Shown here: positions 8,965 to 18,792 of the stretch, piece by piece | Layout of the letters: each line of letters opens with the position of its first letter | Numbering within the stretch: position 1 is the first letter of the stretch | NCBI GenBank assembly: GCA_030830185.1 | Contig: JAURNN010000028.1 | Coordinates: forward strand, 1 to 33,359 | Source: Bacillota bacterium | GTDB lineage: Bacteria > Bacillota_I > Bacilli_A > Acholeplasmatales > Acholeplasmataceae | DNA length: 33,359 nucleotides | Reading direction: 5' to 3' | Program-made: the position numbers and the translations under genes | The notes under the pieces: model-generated | Databases searched by the model: none | What the model was told of the DNA's origin: nothing | What the model saw: only the letters and a program-made list of their open reading frames with translations

Positions 8965-10871
8965 TGGCTAAACAATATGACAAATCTTTATTTGCTCTCG
9001 TTCAAGAAAACGATCGCTTAAAAGATAAACCTTTACAAACAAAACAACTCACTTATTTTCAAGATGCGATGTTGAGGTTCACAAAAAATAAATACAATGT
9101 GATTGCATCCATCATTTTAATGGTGATGATTTTAATGTCTATTTTTGTACCCATTTTAACGCCTGGTCGTTACTATGAAACAACTAACTCTGAATTATCT
9201 ACATTACCTCCTAGAGTTCCTATTCTAGAATTAGTAGGTATTTTAGATGGTTCCAAGTTATATGAGAATCAACCAATAGACCCTGATACAATAGATCCGG
9301 AAACTGGTCTTGGTTATCCTACACTTGGATTTGAATCTGAGTTCATTGATTTCTCTACATTAGAAAATAGTGTAATCGTAGGAAATGATAAGAGTCCGCT
9401 ATTTATTGGTGGTGTTGTTGAGTTGTATGTAAATACTGGAAGAACTTCAGCAGCAGTTATCTCACCAGATTTGACAACATTTTTCACTAATGATCAAATT
9501 GTAGTTGATCTTGAAGCAATGCCAGAAGATGGACAACTAGAAATTTATTTTTCAAGAGTTAACTTAACCTCTTCTGTTGATGGATGGAGTGACGATAACT
9601 TAACATTATTAGGCACAATTAATACAAGTGGTGAAACAACACTAGGTGACTTCAATTTAACGAATGGTGCTTCTGGATTTTTAATTTTACGTTATGTACT
9701 TGAAACGCCTAGCGCAAACGGTAGAGATAAAATTGTTTTTAACTCTTTATCTATTCTAAGTGCATCGACAAATGAAATTTCTAAAGAATATTCAGGATAT
9801 AATTTATCGATATTTACATTCTTTGTGCTTGATTCAAGTTCTGAAAACGGTCGATATTTGAGAAACGGTGCAGAAATGGTGATTGCATCATTTAGATATA
9901 ATGAATATGAAGCTTTGTTTTCAGATAAACCACGTACAATTGGTGCAAATGAATATAATCAAATTTTACTAGACAATCCTGGTATGGCTGAAACAATTAC
10001 CGTGGATCCTAATAATCCAAATGCTTGGACGTTTGATGAAGGATTCCCGATTGCTGAAGTGACAGGAATCGATAGAATCGTCATTGCTGGAAGAGAATAC
10101 ATTAACTATAAAGTTGCGTTAAATGGAAGATATTCATTAGGTTTTGATGAAACACCTTACTTTTTATTTGGGACAGATGTTTTTGGTAAAGATTTATTCG
10201 TACTAATCTGGCTTGGACTTCGCACGTCACTCTTGCTAGGATTTTTAGCAACACTATTTAATATTGTTATAGGTATCATTTGGGGTGCAACCTCTGCTTA
10301 TTACGGTGGTCAAGTGGATATGCTGATGGAAAGATTTACAGATATTTGGGGAAGTTTCCCTTCTATTACCATGATTGGTATTATTACTGTCTTAATTGGA
10401 CCAGGATTTTTGGCACTATTTATATTCGTTGTTTATGACGGATGGATTGGTGCAGCAAAAGTAACGCGTTTCCAATTTTATCGATACAAAGGTTCTGAGT
10501 ATGTACTTGCAGCTAGAACGCTAGGATCATCAGATGGTCGAATCATATTCAAACACATTTTACCTAATGCCTTAGGAACAATTGTCACGCGCGTGGTTTT
10601 AAGTATTCCTTCTGTTATCTTTTTAGAAGTAAACTTATCGTTCTTAGGATTTGGAATTGGTAACGGACAATCACTTTCTATTGGACCAATTGAACTTACA
10701 GGTACATCCATTGGAGTCATCTTGAATGATGGTCAACAACAAATATTTGCCGGTAATTTATGGCTTGTTATTTTCCCTGCAATGATTGTTGCAATCTTAA
10801 TGATCACGTTTAATATGTTTGGAAATGCACTTCGCGATGCGCTGAATCCACAATTAAGAGGTAGCGAATAA
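8964..10871 (+). CDS. oppC: Oligopeptide ABC transporter permease OppC/DppC with large extracytoplasmic insertion
   Basis: N-terminal TM, about 330-aa insertion, then FGTDVFGKDLFVLIWLGLRTSLLLG and EAA-like loop YVLAARTLGSSDGRIIFKHILPNALGTIV. Four-base ATGA-type overlaps with neighbours. Confidence 0.9.
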   Translation: MAKQYDKSLFALVQENDRLKDKPLQTKQLTYFQDAMLRFTKNKYNVIASIILMVMILMSIFVPILTPGRYYETTNSELSTLPPRVPILELVGILDGSKLYENQPIDPDTIDPETGLGYPTLGFESEFIDFSTLENSVIVGNDKSPLFIGGVVELYVNTGRTSAAVISPDLTTFFTNDQIVVDLEAMPEDGQLEIYFSRVNLTSSVDGWSDDNLTLLGTINTSGETTLGDFNLTNGASGFLILRYVLETPSANGRDKIVFNSLSILSASTNEISKEYSGYNLSIFTFFVLDSSSENGRYLRNGAEMVIASFRYNEYEALFSDKPRTIGANEYNQILLDNPGMAETITVDPNNPNAWTFDEGFPIAEVTGIDRIVIAGREYINYKVALNGRYSLGFDETPYFLFGTDVFGKDLFVLIWLGLRTSLLLGFLATLFNIVIGIIWGATSAYYGGQVDMLMERFTDIWGSFPSITMIGIITVLIGPGFLALFIFVVYDGWIGAAKVTRFQFYRYKGSEYVLAARTLGSSDGRIIFKHILPNALGTIVTRVVLSIPSVIFLEVNLSFLGFGIGNGQSLSIGPIELTGTSIGVILNDGQQQIFAGNLWLVIFPAMIVAILMITFNMFGNALRDALNPQLRGSE

Positions 10872-12400
10872 TGAAAAAAGAAAAAGTATTAGAAGTTAAT
10901 AATTTAAAAATTTCTTTTCGTACGCCTAATGGATTAGTACGTGCTGTAAGAGATATTTCTTTTGATTTGTATAAAGGTGAAACACTTGCTATCGTTGGAG
11001 AATCAGGATCAGGAAAATCAGTTACCAATCGTGCAATCATGGGAATTTTAGCTGGAAATGGGATTATTGATGATGGATCAATTATGTATCGTGATCAAGA
11101 TCTTGCAAAATTAGCTGAAGCAAATTTTCACGCGATACGTGGAAACAAATTAGGGATGATTTTTCAAGATCCACTTTCAAGTTTAAATCCAACGATGAAA
11201 ATAGGAAAACAAATCACTGAAGCCATGCTTGTCAATGGAAATCGTATAAAAAACAAGATGATAGATATGTATCATACTGAGTATTATGAGTATGTAAACA
11301 AAAAGAAAGAATTAGAACTTGCACGTAAAAATACAAAAACGAAAATTTTTGAAGTTCAACTGAATAATGAGTTATCAAAATTAGATAAGAAGTCAAAGAT
11401 TTCTGAATTAAAACAAGAGTTGAAATTACAACTCAGTTCAATCAAAGTTGAAATTCCGCCATACAAAAAGAAATTTTTAGAGAAAAAAGCGGAAGCAGAA
11501 GAAGCATTAAAAGTTGAAACAATTAAAATTAGAGAAGACGAAGCAAAAGAATTAAAAGTACTTAAAAATCGTTTCGCTGATGCTAAAAAAGAACTGTCAA
11601 AATTTACTAAAGGTACATCAGAATATGATGCTCATTCAGCAATCGTAAAAGGTATAAGAAAAGAAATATTAAATAACAAAGAAAACTTCAAGCGTCAATT
11701 GCATGTTACCAAGAAAGAAGCATACGAACGTGCGATTGAAATTATGAATGAAGTTGGAATTCCAGAACCTGAAAAACGTTTTAATCAGTATCCTTTCCAA
11801 TTTTCAGGTGGGATGAGACAACGTGTTGTGATTGCGATTGCTCTCATGGCTAACCCAGAAGTACTAATATGTGATGAACCAACAACTGCACTTGATGTTA
11901 CCATTCAAGGACAAATTTTAAATCTAATTAAAAATCTTAAAAAACAACGTGATTTATCCGTTATATTCATCACTCACGATCTAGGGGTTGTTGCAAATGT
12001 TGCTGACCGAGTTGCAGTGATGTATGCTGGAAAAATTGTTGAATATGGGACATCTGAAGATATTTTCTATAATCCAAAGCATCCATATACATGGGCTCTT
12101 TTATCAAGTGTGCCAGATTTAGATACAAAAGAAAAATTATTGTCAATCCCAGGGACACCTCCAGATATGCTTTATCCACCTGTTGGGGATGCATTTGCTG
12201 ACCGTAATCAGTTTGCTCTCAAAATTGATTTCGAAGAACAGCCACCATTCTTTAAAGTTTCTGATACACATTTCGCTGCATCATGGTTGTTGCATGAAGA
12301 TGCCCCAAAAGTAGAAATGCCAAATATTGTTAAGCAACGTATTGAGAAGTACAAAGCTCAAGAAAAAGCATTTCAACAAAGTAAAGGAGCACAAGCATAA
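10871..12400 (+). CDS. oppD: Oligopeptide ABC transporter ATPase OppD with coiled-coil-like insertion
   Basis: Walker [10 protein letters not shown]-loop [14 protein letters not shown], signature FSGGMRQR, Walker [16 protein letters not shown]-loop THDLG, oligopeptide C-term [14 protein letters not shown]. Confidence 0.92.
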   Translation: MKKEKVLEVNNLKISFRTPNGLVRAVRDISFDLYKGETLAIVGESGSGKSVTNRAIMGILAGNGIIDDGSIMYRDQDLAKLAEANFHAIRGNKLGMIFQDPLSSLNPTMKIGKQITEAMLVNGNRIKNKMIDMYHTEYYEYVNKKKELELARKNTKTKIFEVQLNNELSKLDKKSKISELKQELKLQLSSIKVEIPPYKKKFLEKKAEAEEALKVETIKIREDEAKELKVLKNRFADAKKELSKFTKGTSEYDAHSAIVKGIRKEILNNKENFKRQLHVTKKEAYERAIEIMNEVGIPEPEKRFNQYPFQFSGGMRQRVVIAIALMANPEVLICDEPTTALDVTIQGQILNLIKNLKKQRDLSVIFITHDLGVVANVADRVAVMYAGKIVEYGTSEDIFYNPKHPYTWALLSSVPDLDTKEKLLSIPGTPPDMLYPPVGDAFADRNQFALKIDFEEQPPFFKVSDTHFAASWLLHEDAPKVEMPNIVKQRIEKYKAQEKAFQQSKGAQA

Positions 12401-13764
12401 TGGCAGATAACAGAGAAACAATTTTACGTGTTGAAGGTTTAAAACAATTTTTTAAATCAGGATTTGGAAAGAATAAAATTATTGTAAAAGCTGTAGATGA
12501 CGTATCGTTTGAAATCAAACGAGGAGAAGTTTTTTCACTTGTTGGTGAGTCAGGTTGTGGTAAAACAACAACCGGTAGAACAATTATTAAATTGTATAAG
12601 TCAAGTGGTGGAGAAGTTTTTTTCCATAATACACGTGTTTTAAGTGATGTTAAGGCAGCTAAACAAGAATACAAAGAGACGGTCGCTTCGTTAAAACAAG
12701 AACTAGAACTAGGTAATCTAAATCAAGAAGATTTTAATGTAAAAAAAGTTGATGCTCAAAAAATTCTTAAAGAAGCAAAAAGAGATTCAAATTTTGAAAA
12801 CATCATCGATGACAATGGTAAAAGAGCAATCAAAGAAATAGAAACTTTTGATGAATATCAAACTATTATTGATAAGTATTCAAAACGTCTTTCTGATGCA
12901 CAAACTTTAATTTCCACACTTACAGAAAAACTCAATAATTTAGATGCTAAAGATGATAAAGAAACATATAATCAGATAAAAAAAGAACTTTCTGAAGCAA
13001 AAAAAGAATTATCACTAAGCAAATTAAGACAAAAACAAGATATTAGTAACTTAAAATATCGATTGATTCATAAAAATAAATTATTAATGCGTAGAATGCA
13101 GATGATTTTTCAAGATCCAATTGCATCACTTAATCCACGTATGACCGTAAAAGAAATTATTGCTGAGGGATTACGTATCAATGGTTTTAAAAACGAAGAA
13201 GTCATTGAACAACGCGTTGTAGAAGCTTTAGAAACAGTTGGACTTGTTGCTGAGCATGCGAGTCGTTATCCACACGAATTCAGTGGTGGTCAGCGTCAAC
13301 GTATTGGGATTGCACGTTCACTTGTTGTTGAACCATCATTTATTATTGCTGATGAACCAATATCAGCATTAGATGTCTCGATTCGTGCACATATCATTAA
13401 CTTGCTCAATGAACTAAGAGAACAAAAAGGAATCACAATTTTATTTATTGCTCACGATTTATCAGTCGTTAAATACTTTTCAGATCGCTTAGCAGTAATG
13501 TATTTCGGAAAAATTGTTGAAATTGGTGATAAAGAAAAAATCTTTAGTCATCCAATGCATCCTTATACATTATCACTTCTAGATTCCATCCCTTTACCAG
13601 ATCCTTTATATGAGCAAAGAAGACAAGCTTCTAAACGCTATAATCCTATGACTGCGCACGACTACTCTCAAGAATTACCAATACTTAGAGAAATTGAACC
13701 AGATCATTTAGTCTTATGTAATACCGAAGAATACAATAAATATATGAAACTTTTAGGGAAATGA
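12400..13764 (+). CDS. oppF: Oligopeptide ABC transporter ATPase OppF with coiled-coil-like insertion
   Basis: Walker A GESGCGKT, Q-loop MIFQDPIASLNPRMTV, signature FSGGQRQR, FIIADEPISALDVS, AHDLS, HPYTLSLLDSIPLPDP. Confidence 0.92.
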   Translation: MADNRETILRVEGLKQFFKSGFGKNKIIVKAVDDVSFEIKRGEVFSLVGESGCGKTTTGRTIIKLYKSSGGEVFFHNTRVLSDVKAAKQEYKETVASLKQELELGNLNQEDFNVKKVDAQKILKEAKRDSNFENIIDDNGKRAIKEIETFDEYQTIIDKYSKRLSDAQTLISTLTEKLNNLDAKDDKETYNQIKKELSEAKKELSLSKLRQKQDISNLKYRLIHKNKLLMRRMQMIFQDPIASLNPRMTVKEIIAEGLRINGFKNEEVIEQRVVEALETVGLVAEHASRYPHEFSGGQRQRIGIARSLVVEPSFIIADEPISALDVSIRAHIINLLNELREQKGITILFIAHDLSVVKYFSDRLAVMYFGKIVEIGDKEKIFSHPMHPYTLSLLDSIPLPDPLYEQRRQASKRYNPMTAHDYSQELPILREIEPDHLVLCNTEEYNKYMKLLGK

Positions 13765-14132
13765 AATTTTTAAGACTAGTTATTATTTTTATCATTGAAA
13801 TCGTGCTCGCGCTTTTAATCATGCTTTTAAGAGGCGTTTCTTTTACGATGATGAATTTATCAGATCATTTCTTTGTCATTGGCGTGATTATTGGACTTCC
13901 TTCAATAGTTGCCATTACCCAAGCTTTCAGATTATTTTATGGATTCAGATATGCAGCTCGTGTTTTCATTACACCAAATTACAGAAAGATTTACCCATCT
14001 TTTAAAGATTTTGAAGAAACTAAAACGGGTGGAGAGAAAAATCATACGTTTTTTGGTGAAGTATTAATAGCAAGCCTTTTAGTGATTTTTATTGCTGGAT
14101 ACTTATCTGGGGTTGTCATGAATGGACGTTAA
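13761..14132 (+). CDS. Small membrane protein (DUF3899-like), translationally coupled to oppF
   Basis: ATG overlaps oppF TGA (ATGA); three hydrophobic segments. Family call from resemblance only. Confidence 0.65.
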   Translation: MKFLRLVIIFIIEIVLALLIMLLRGVSFTMMNLSDHFFVIGVIIGLPSIVAITQAFRLFYGFRYAARVFITPNYRKIYPSFKDFEETKTGGEKNHTFFGEVLIASLLVIFIAGYLSGVVMNGR

Positions 14133-14859
14133 AAAAAAGCAACATAAACAATTTTTAATTACTTATATTTCATATATTGCAACCATCATAGCTACCATTA
14201 GTGTAGCTATTTTATCTTATGTACTTTTTCAATCAGACTGGGCGTATTTAATTATTTTTATACTACTTTTGATTTTATTATTCGCTAGTTATCGCTTTAA
14301 AAAAGCACTATATTTAATCATTCATCGCACTTATATGGAAAATATACTTGACGATGTGATTGATCCAATCGATTTAAAACCTGATTATGATACCATTGAT
14401 GTTCAAAAGAAATTACTTAAACAAGACTATAAGTTACACTACACAGGTAATCAATATGTGGTATTAGTTAAAATTGTAAAAGACACACAAATTAGAAAAA
14501 TTTTCCAACATTACATTTTGCATGTTGCAGTCATTTTATTCGATTCCAAATTAACATACTATCAAACACAAGTCGATAATTTGATTAATGAAATTCAGTT
14601 TAAATCTCAAACAGAAGACAAAAAAAGAATTGATCGATTGTTGATTACACAATATAAACAAGTCGATGAGTTTAATGAGAAAGAACGTTTAGCGATTAAT
14701 GAAATTATTTTTATTAAAACAGATAAGCACATCGTATCAACGATTAATGTTGGATTATTAAAATCACCACCGATTGCACTTATGCTTGCTTCAAAAACAT
14801 TTCGACCTTCAACATACTATCAAATACATTTAGATGATATTTACGATGCTTTAAAATAA
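14122..14859 (+). CDS. Hypothetical membrane protein with two N-terminal TM segments
   Basis: Overlaps the preceding ORF by 11 nt; two hydrophobic helices then a soluble domain; ends at a strong terminator. Confidence 0.65.
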   Translation: MDVKKKQHKQFLITYISYIATIIATISVAILSYVLFQSDWAYLIIFILLLILLFASYRFKKALYLIIHRTYMENILDDVIDPIDLKPDYDTIDVQKKLLKQDYKLHYTGNQYVVLVKIVKDTQIRKIFQHYILHVAVILFDSKLTYYQTQVDNLINEIQFKSQTEDKKRIDRLLITQYKQVDEFNEKERLAINEIIFIKTDKHIVSTINVGLLKSPPIALMLASKTFRPSTYYQIHLDDIYDALK

Positions 14860-14860
14860 A

Positions 14861-14897
14861 AAATAATCCATGACATTTGCCATGGATTATTTTTTTA
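14861..14897. terminator. Bidirectional terminator between convergent genes
   Basis: AATAATCCATG ACATTTGC CATGGATTATT with A/T tracts on both sides. Confidence 0.85.
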
Positions 14898-14900
14898 ATT

Positions 14901-15824
14901 TCAATCTAATTTAGTTAACCTGTAATGATACATAAGTAGTAGTAGAATAAAAGAAAGAGAAGCACTTACCGAGTAAATTCTATAACTTAGGAATCCTGTT
15001 AACTCATGAAACAACAATAATCCAATAAGTAACATAAATATTGGTTTAATCAAGTGAAATAAAAACCGGTGCGATAGTGTCATATTTACGATTGAAGATG
15101 GCTTGTCTTTATGTTTGTACCAATGATAACTCGTTAAATATCCAACTGTAGAAAAAATAAACAGTAAAATACCTAAAAACATCTCTAAAGATTGCACGAA
15201 ACTATATGTAATACTTAATAAGTTAATTGATAAAAAGCTTGAAATCATGAGTAAAAACCATAAGATTGGAATCATAAGCTTATATAAAAATGAATCGTAT
15301 TTCTTTAATGGTTGTTCAATCACTTGAATTGTGCTTGCTTGATAATATAAGCGCATGGTCCAAAGAGACATAAATAGAAGAATAAGCGGTGAATTAACAC
15401 TTTGAAGAAGACTGACAACATACGATAAAACAGTATAATTATAGCTAGAGAAATCTAAAATGAGTGCAGGGTTCCCTCTTAATATTTTATCTCTAATAAT
15501 AATTAATGTATCATCAATTAAAATATAAGATTGCAAATAAACACTGATAAAATAAACAATATGTAATAACAATGTCATCAATAAAAATCGTTTGTAGATA
15601 TGAATGATAAACACAACTTCTTTATGTTTTTGAAATAATTTAATATAAATATAAAAGCCAATCATTAATATAATATGAATCCATAAAAGTAAATCTGAGA
15701 GATAAATTTCATCAGGTCGTGTAATCATGATATTCATATAAACTAAATTGAATAAAAACAGTATCAAATAAACGATAACACTATATTCGATGACAAGTAA
15801 TTTAGATTTAGAGTTATCTACCAT
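14901..15824 (-). CDS. Hypothetical polytopic membrane protein (about 8 TM)
   Basis: 307-aa ORF rich in hydrophobic segments. Minus-strand promoter-like ATGACA-17-TATGAT upstream. Confidence 0.65.
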   Translation of the reverse strand: MVDNSKSKLLVIEYSVIVYLILFLFNLVYMNIMITRPDEIYLSDLLLWIHIILMIGFYIYIKLFQKHKEVVFIIHIYKRFLLMTLLLHIVYFISVYLQSYILIDDTLIIIRDKILRGNPALILDFSSYNYTVLSYVVSLLQSVNSPLILLFMSLWTMRLYYQASTIQVIEQPLKKYDSFLYKLMIPILWFLLMISSFLSINLLSITYSFVQSLEMFLGILLFIFSTVGYLTSYHWYKHKDKPSSIVNMTLSHRFLFHLIKPIFMLLIGLLLFHELTGFLSYRIYSVSASLSFILLLLMYHYRLTKLD

Positions 15825-15965
15825 ATATGACCCCTTTATTTTTTTCGTACATTTCCATCATACCATACTTAAACATACATGTCATGAGTGATTATCAGAT
15901 TAGCATAAAAGTTTAAAAAAGCAGCTTTTTATACTATAATAAAAGAGAATCATAAGGAGGCTATC

Positions 15966-16742
15966 ATGGCAACATTAGAAATAAAAAATATCCACGTATC
16001 AGTTGAAGAAAAACAAATATTAAAAGGTGTCGATCTAACCGTTCGATCCGGTGAAATCCATGCAATCATGGGTCCTAACGGCACAGGAAAATCAACACTT
16101 GCAAGTGCCCTTATGGGAAACCCTAAATACGAAGTCACAGAGGGTGAAGTCATATTAGATGATGAAAATATCCTAGATATGGAAGTCGATGAACGTGCAC
16201 GTGCAGGCTTATTTTTAGCAATGCAATATCCTGCTGAAGTTCCAGGCGTCACGAATAGTGATTTTATGAGACAAGCCATGCGAGCAACAACAGGTAAAGA
16301 TGTGAATCTTATCGATTTTGCAATGTCATATGAAGGTGCAATTAAAGATTTAAAAATGCGAGAAGACCTTGCACATCGTTATCTTAATGAAGGTTTTTCA
16401 GGGGGAGAAAGAAAACGCAATGAAATTCTTCAACTTAAAATGTTAAAACCTAAATTTGCGATTTTAGATGAAATAGATTCGGGTCTTGATGTGGATGCAT
16501 TAAGAATTGTAGGACATAGTGTCTCTGATATGATCAAAGAAGATCAATTTGGTGTCATTTTAATTACACATTATCAAAGAATTTTAGATTATATCAAACC
16601 AACACATGTTCACATTATGATTGATGGAAAAATTGTTTTAACTGGTGGACAAGAACTAATTGCAAAAATTGACCAATCAGGTTATGACTGGGTTCGCGAA
16701 GAGTTAGGTATTGATTTTGAAGATAAAGAGGCAAATCAATGA
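15966..16742 (+). CDS. sufC: Fe-S cluster assembly ATPase SufC
   Basis: Walker A GPNGTGKS, FSGGERKRNEILQ, LDEIDSGLDVDAL; strong RBS AAGGAGG; extended sufCDSUB context. Confidence 0.96.
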   Translation: MATLEIKNIHVSVEEKQILKGVDLTVRSGEIHAIMGPNGTGKSTLASALMGNPKYEVTEGEVILDDENILDMEVDERARAGLFLAMQYPAEVPGVTNSDFMRQAMRATTGKDVNLIDFAMSYEGAIKDLKMREDLAHRYLNEGFSGGERKRNEILQLKMLKPKFAILDEIDSGLDVDALRIVGHSVSDMIKEDQFGVILITHYQRILDYIKPTHVHIMIDGKIVLTGGQELIAKIDQSGYDWVREELGIDFEDKEANQ

Positions 16743-17581
16743 TTCAGCTTTTAGATCACTATCAAGCTTGGTTCAATCAAAACATATTGACAGTACCTAA
16801 AAATTCAATCATTGAAACTCCGATACATATTACACTATCAGAAAATAGCGAGTATACATTTAATGTGGAATCAAATAGTGAAGTCACATTAATTGTTGAA
16901 TTTAAAGCATCATTAAAAGATCTTGAAACAATCGTTTTAACGCTTAATGTAAAACAAAATAGTCATGTAAAATATGTTTTGATTTCAGAAGAAAAATCAT
17001 TCAAAACGAACATTCATCAATCCATTCAAGTAGAAAAAGATGCCAATTTACATGTCATTTCAGGGTTCTTATCACAAAACTTAGAAGCAGATTTGAAAGT
17101 GAACTTAAACGGAGAGAATGCGCGTGCAATGGTGAATGCTATTGTTGTCTCAAACGATCAACAGCAGCAAACCGTGGATGTTCATATGACACACTATGCA
17201 CCACGTTCATACGGTGATATGTATAATGTCGGTATTTCTAATGGTTATGGACGTGTCACACTCAATGGTATTGAGAAAATTGAAAAAGGAATGAAACAAG
17301 CAAATGCTTTTCAAACATTAAAAGGCATCATCCTTTCAGACTTTTCAATGGTTGATGTGAACCCTATTTTATTAATCGATGAATATGATGTTAAAGCTGG
17401 ACACGGTGCAACCGTCGGTAAAATTGAAGAACAACAACTTTATTATCTTCAAAGTCGTGGACTGTCAAAAATAGATGCAGAAAAATTGATTATCAAAGGA
17501 TATATCAAACCCATTTTAGATGAAATCAATGATCAAGCATTAGTAGACCGATTAGAAACTACGATTTACGAAAGGATTTAA
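16739..17581 (+). CDS. sufD: Fe-S cluster assembly protein SufD (short form)
   Basis: C-terminal SufB/D motif EYDVKAGHGATVGKIEEQQLYYLQSRGLSKIDAEKLIIKGYI; 280 aa; overlaps sufC stop. Confidence 0.88.
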   Translation: MIQLLDHYQAWFNQNILTVPKNSIIETPIHITLSENSEYTFNVESNSEVTLIVEFKASLKDLETIVLTLNVKQNSHVKYVLISEEKSFKTNIHQSIQVEKDANLHVISGFLSQNLEADLKVNLNGENARAMVNAIVVSNDQQQQTVDVHMTHYAPRSYGDMYNVGISNGYGRVTLNGIEKIEKGMKQANAFQTLKGIILSDFSMVDVNPILLIDEYDVKAGHGATVGKIEEQQLYYLQSRGLSKIDAEKLIIKGYIKPILDEINDQALVDRLETTIYERI

Positions 17582-18780
17582 TGGAGTCAACATTAAAGAG
17601 TAGATTCAAAGCGATCGATAAAAATCCATCGCTTGTTTATTTAGATTCTGCGGCATCTTCATTGAAATTAAATACAAGTCTTGATGCCATGATTGATTAT
17701 TATGAGCGATCAGGTGCCAATATTGGTCGTGGGAATTATGTGCTAGGGATTGAGACCACGCAAGCATATGAAGCATCTAGAGATATGGTTGCCGCGTTTA
17801 TTCATGCAAATCAAAGAGAAGAGATTATTTTTACAAAAGGGACAACACAAAGCATGAACATGCTTGCGTATCATTTTGAAAAATTACTAAAAATTGGTGA
17901 TGAAATCATTACGTCTGAACTCGAGCATAGTGCTGCACTTCTTCCTTTTCAAAGGCTTGCAAAAAATACTGGTACAACCCTGACATATGCCGTCTTAGAT
18001 CAAGAGCTAAGAATTGATTCAGAAGAAGTTGTTAAACAAATTTCATCACTTACAAAACTCGTTGTTTTAACTTATGTTTCTAATGTGATGGGATATATCA
18101 CACATTTAAAACCAATTATTGAAAAAGCACATCAAGTAGGTGCATTGGTCATTGTTGATGCAGCTCAAGCAGCACCACATATCCCAATTGATGTTCAAAC
18201 ATTAGATTGTGATTTCTTAGCTTTTTCAGGTCATAAATGTTTCGGTCCAACAGGAGTTGGTATTTTATATGGAAAATATGAAGCACTTAATCAGTTAACT
18301 CCATTTGAAGTTGGAGGTGGGATGGTTGATGAAGTCGATTTATATGAACAAACCTATTTTGAACTTCCAGAGCGCTTAGAAGCTGGAACACCACCGATTG
18401 CTGAAGTCATTGGATTAGCACCAGCACTCAGGTATATTAAAGACATTGGTCATGAGTATATTCTTAAACATGCGAAATTTCTTCAAAAGATACTTATTGA
18501 TGAACTTAAAACAAGATCATACATACACATTTACAACCCTAATGCCGATATCGGTATTACCACATTTAATATTAAAAATGTCCATGCTCATGATGTTCAG
18601 TCATTTTTATCAGAGCATCATATTGCAGTTAGAACAGGACATCACTGTGCGAAATTACTTCAAAAACGATTTCAAACGTCTGCAACGATACGAGTTTCTT
18701 TTCAAATTTATAATGACGAAGAAGATATCAAAAAGTTATTAGAAGTCATTGACAGTGCTTTCCAATTTTTTCAAACTTAA
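17581..18780 (+). CDS. sufS: Cysteine desulfurase SufS
   Basis: YLDSAASSLK, PLP Lys motif FSGHKCFGPTGVGILYG, active Cys RTGHHCA. Confidence 0.95.
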   Translation: MESTLKSRFKAIDKNPSLVYLDSAASSLKLNTSLDAMIDYYERSGANIGRGNYVLGIETTQAYEASRDMVAAFIHANQREEIIFTKGTTQSMNMLAYHFEKLLKIGDEIITSELEHSAALLPFQRLAKNTGTTLTYAVLDQELRIDSEEVVKQISSLTKLVVLTYVSNVMGYITHLKPIIEKAHQVGALVIVDAAQAAPHIPIDVQTLDCDFLAFSGHKCFGPTGVGILYGKYEALNQLTPFEVGGGMVDEVDLYEQTYFELPERLEAGTPPIAEVIGLAPALRYIKDIGHEYILKHAKFLQKILIDELKTRSYIHIYNPNADIGITTFNIKNVHAHDVQSFLSEHHIAVRTGHHCAKLLQKRFQTSATIRVSFQIYNDEEDIKKLLEVIDSAFQFFQT

Positions 18781-18792
18781 AAAGGAGTGACG

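Noticed and set aside
10871-13764. OppD/OppF insertions as possible frameshifts, gene fusions or group II/intein-like elements
   Set aside because: Frames are continuous, flanking ATPase motifs line up on both sides, and the inserts have helical K/E-rich composition without intein or endonuclease motifs.
18446-18742. 98-aa + strand ORF overlapping sufS in another frame
   Set aside because: sufS is continuous and well conserved here; the alternative frame has no motif or RBS.
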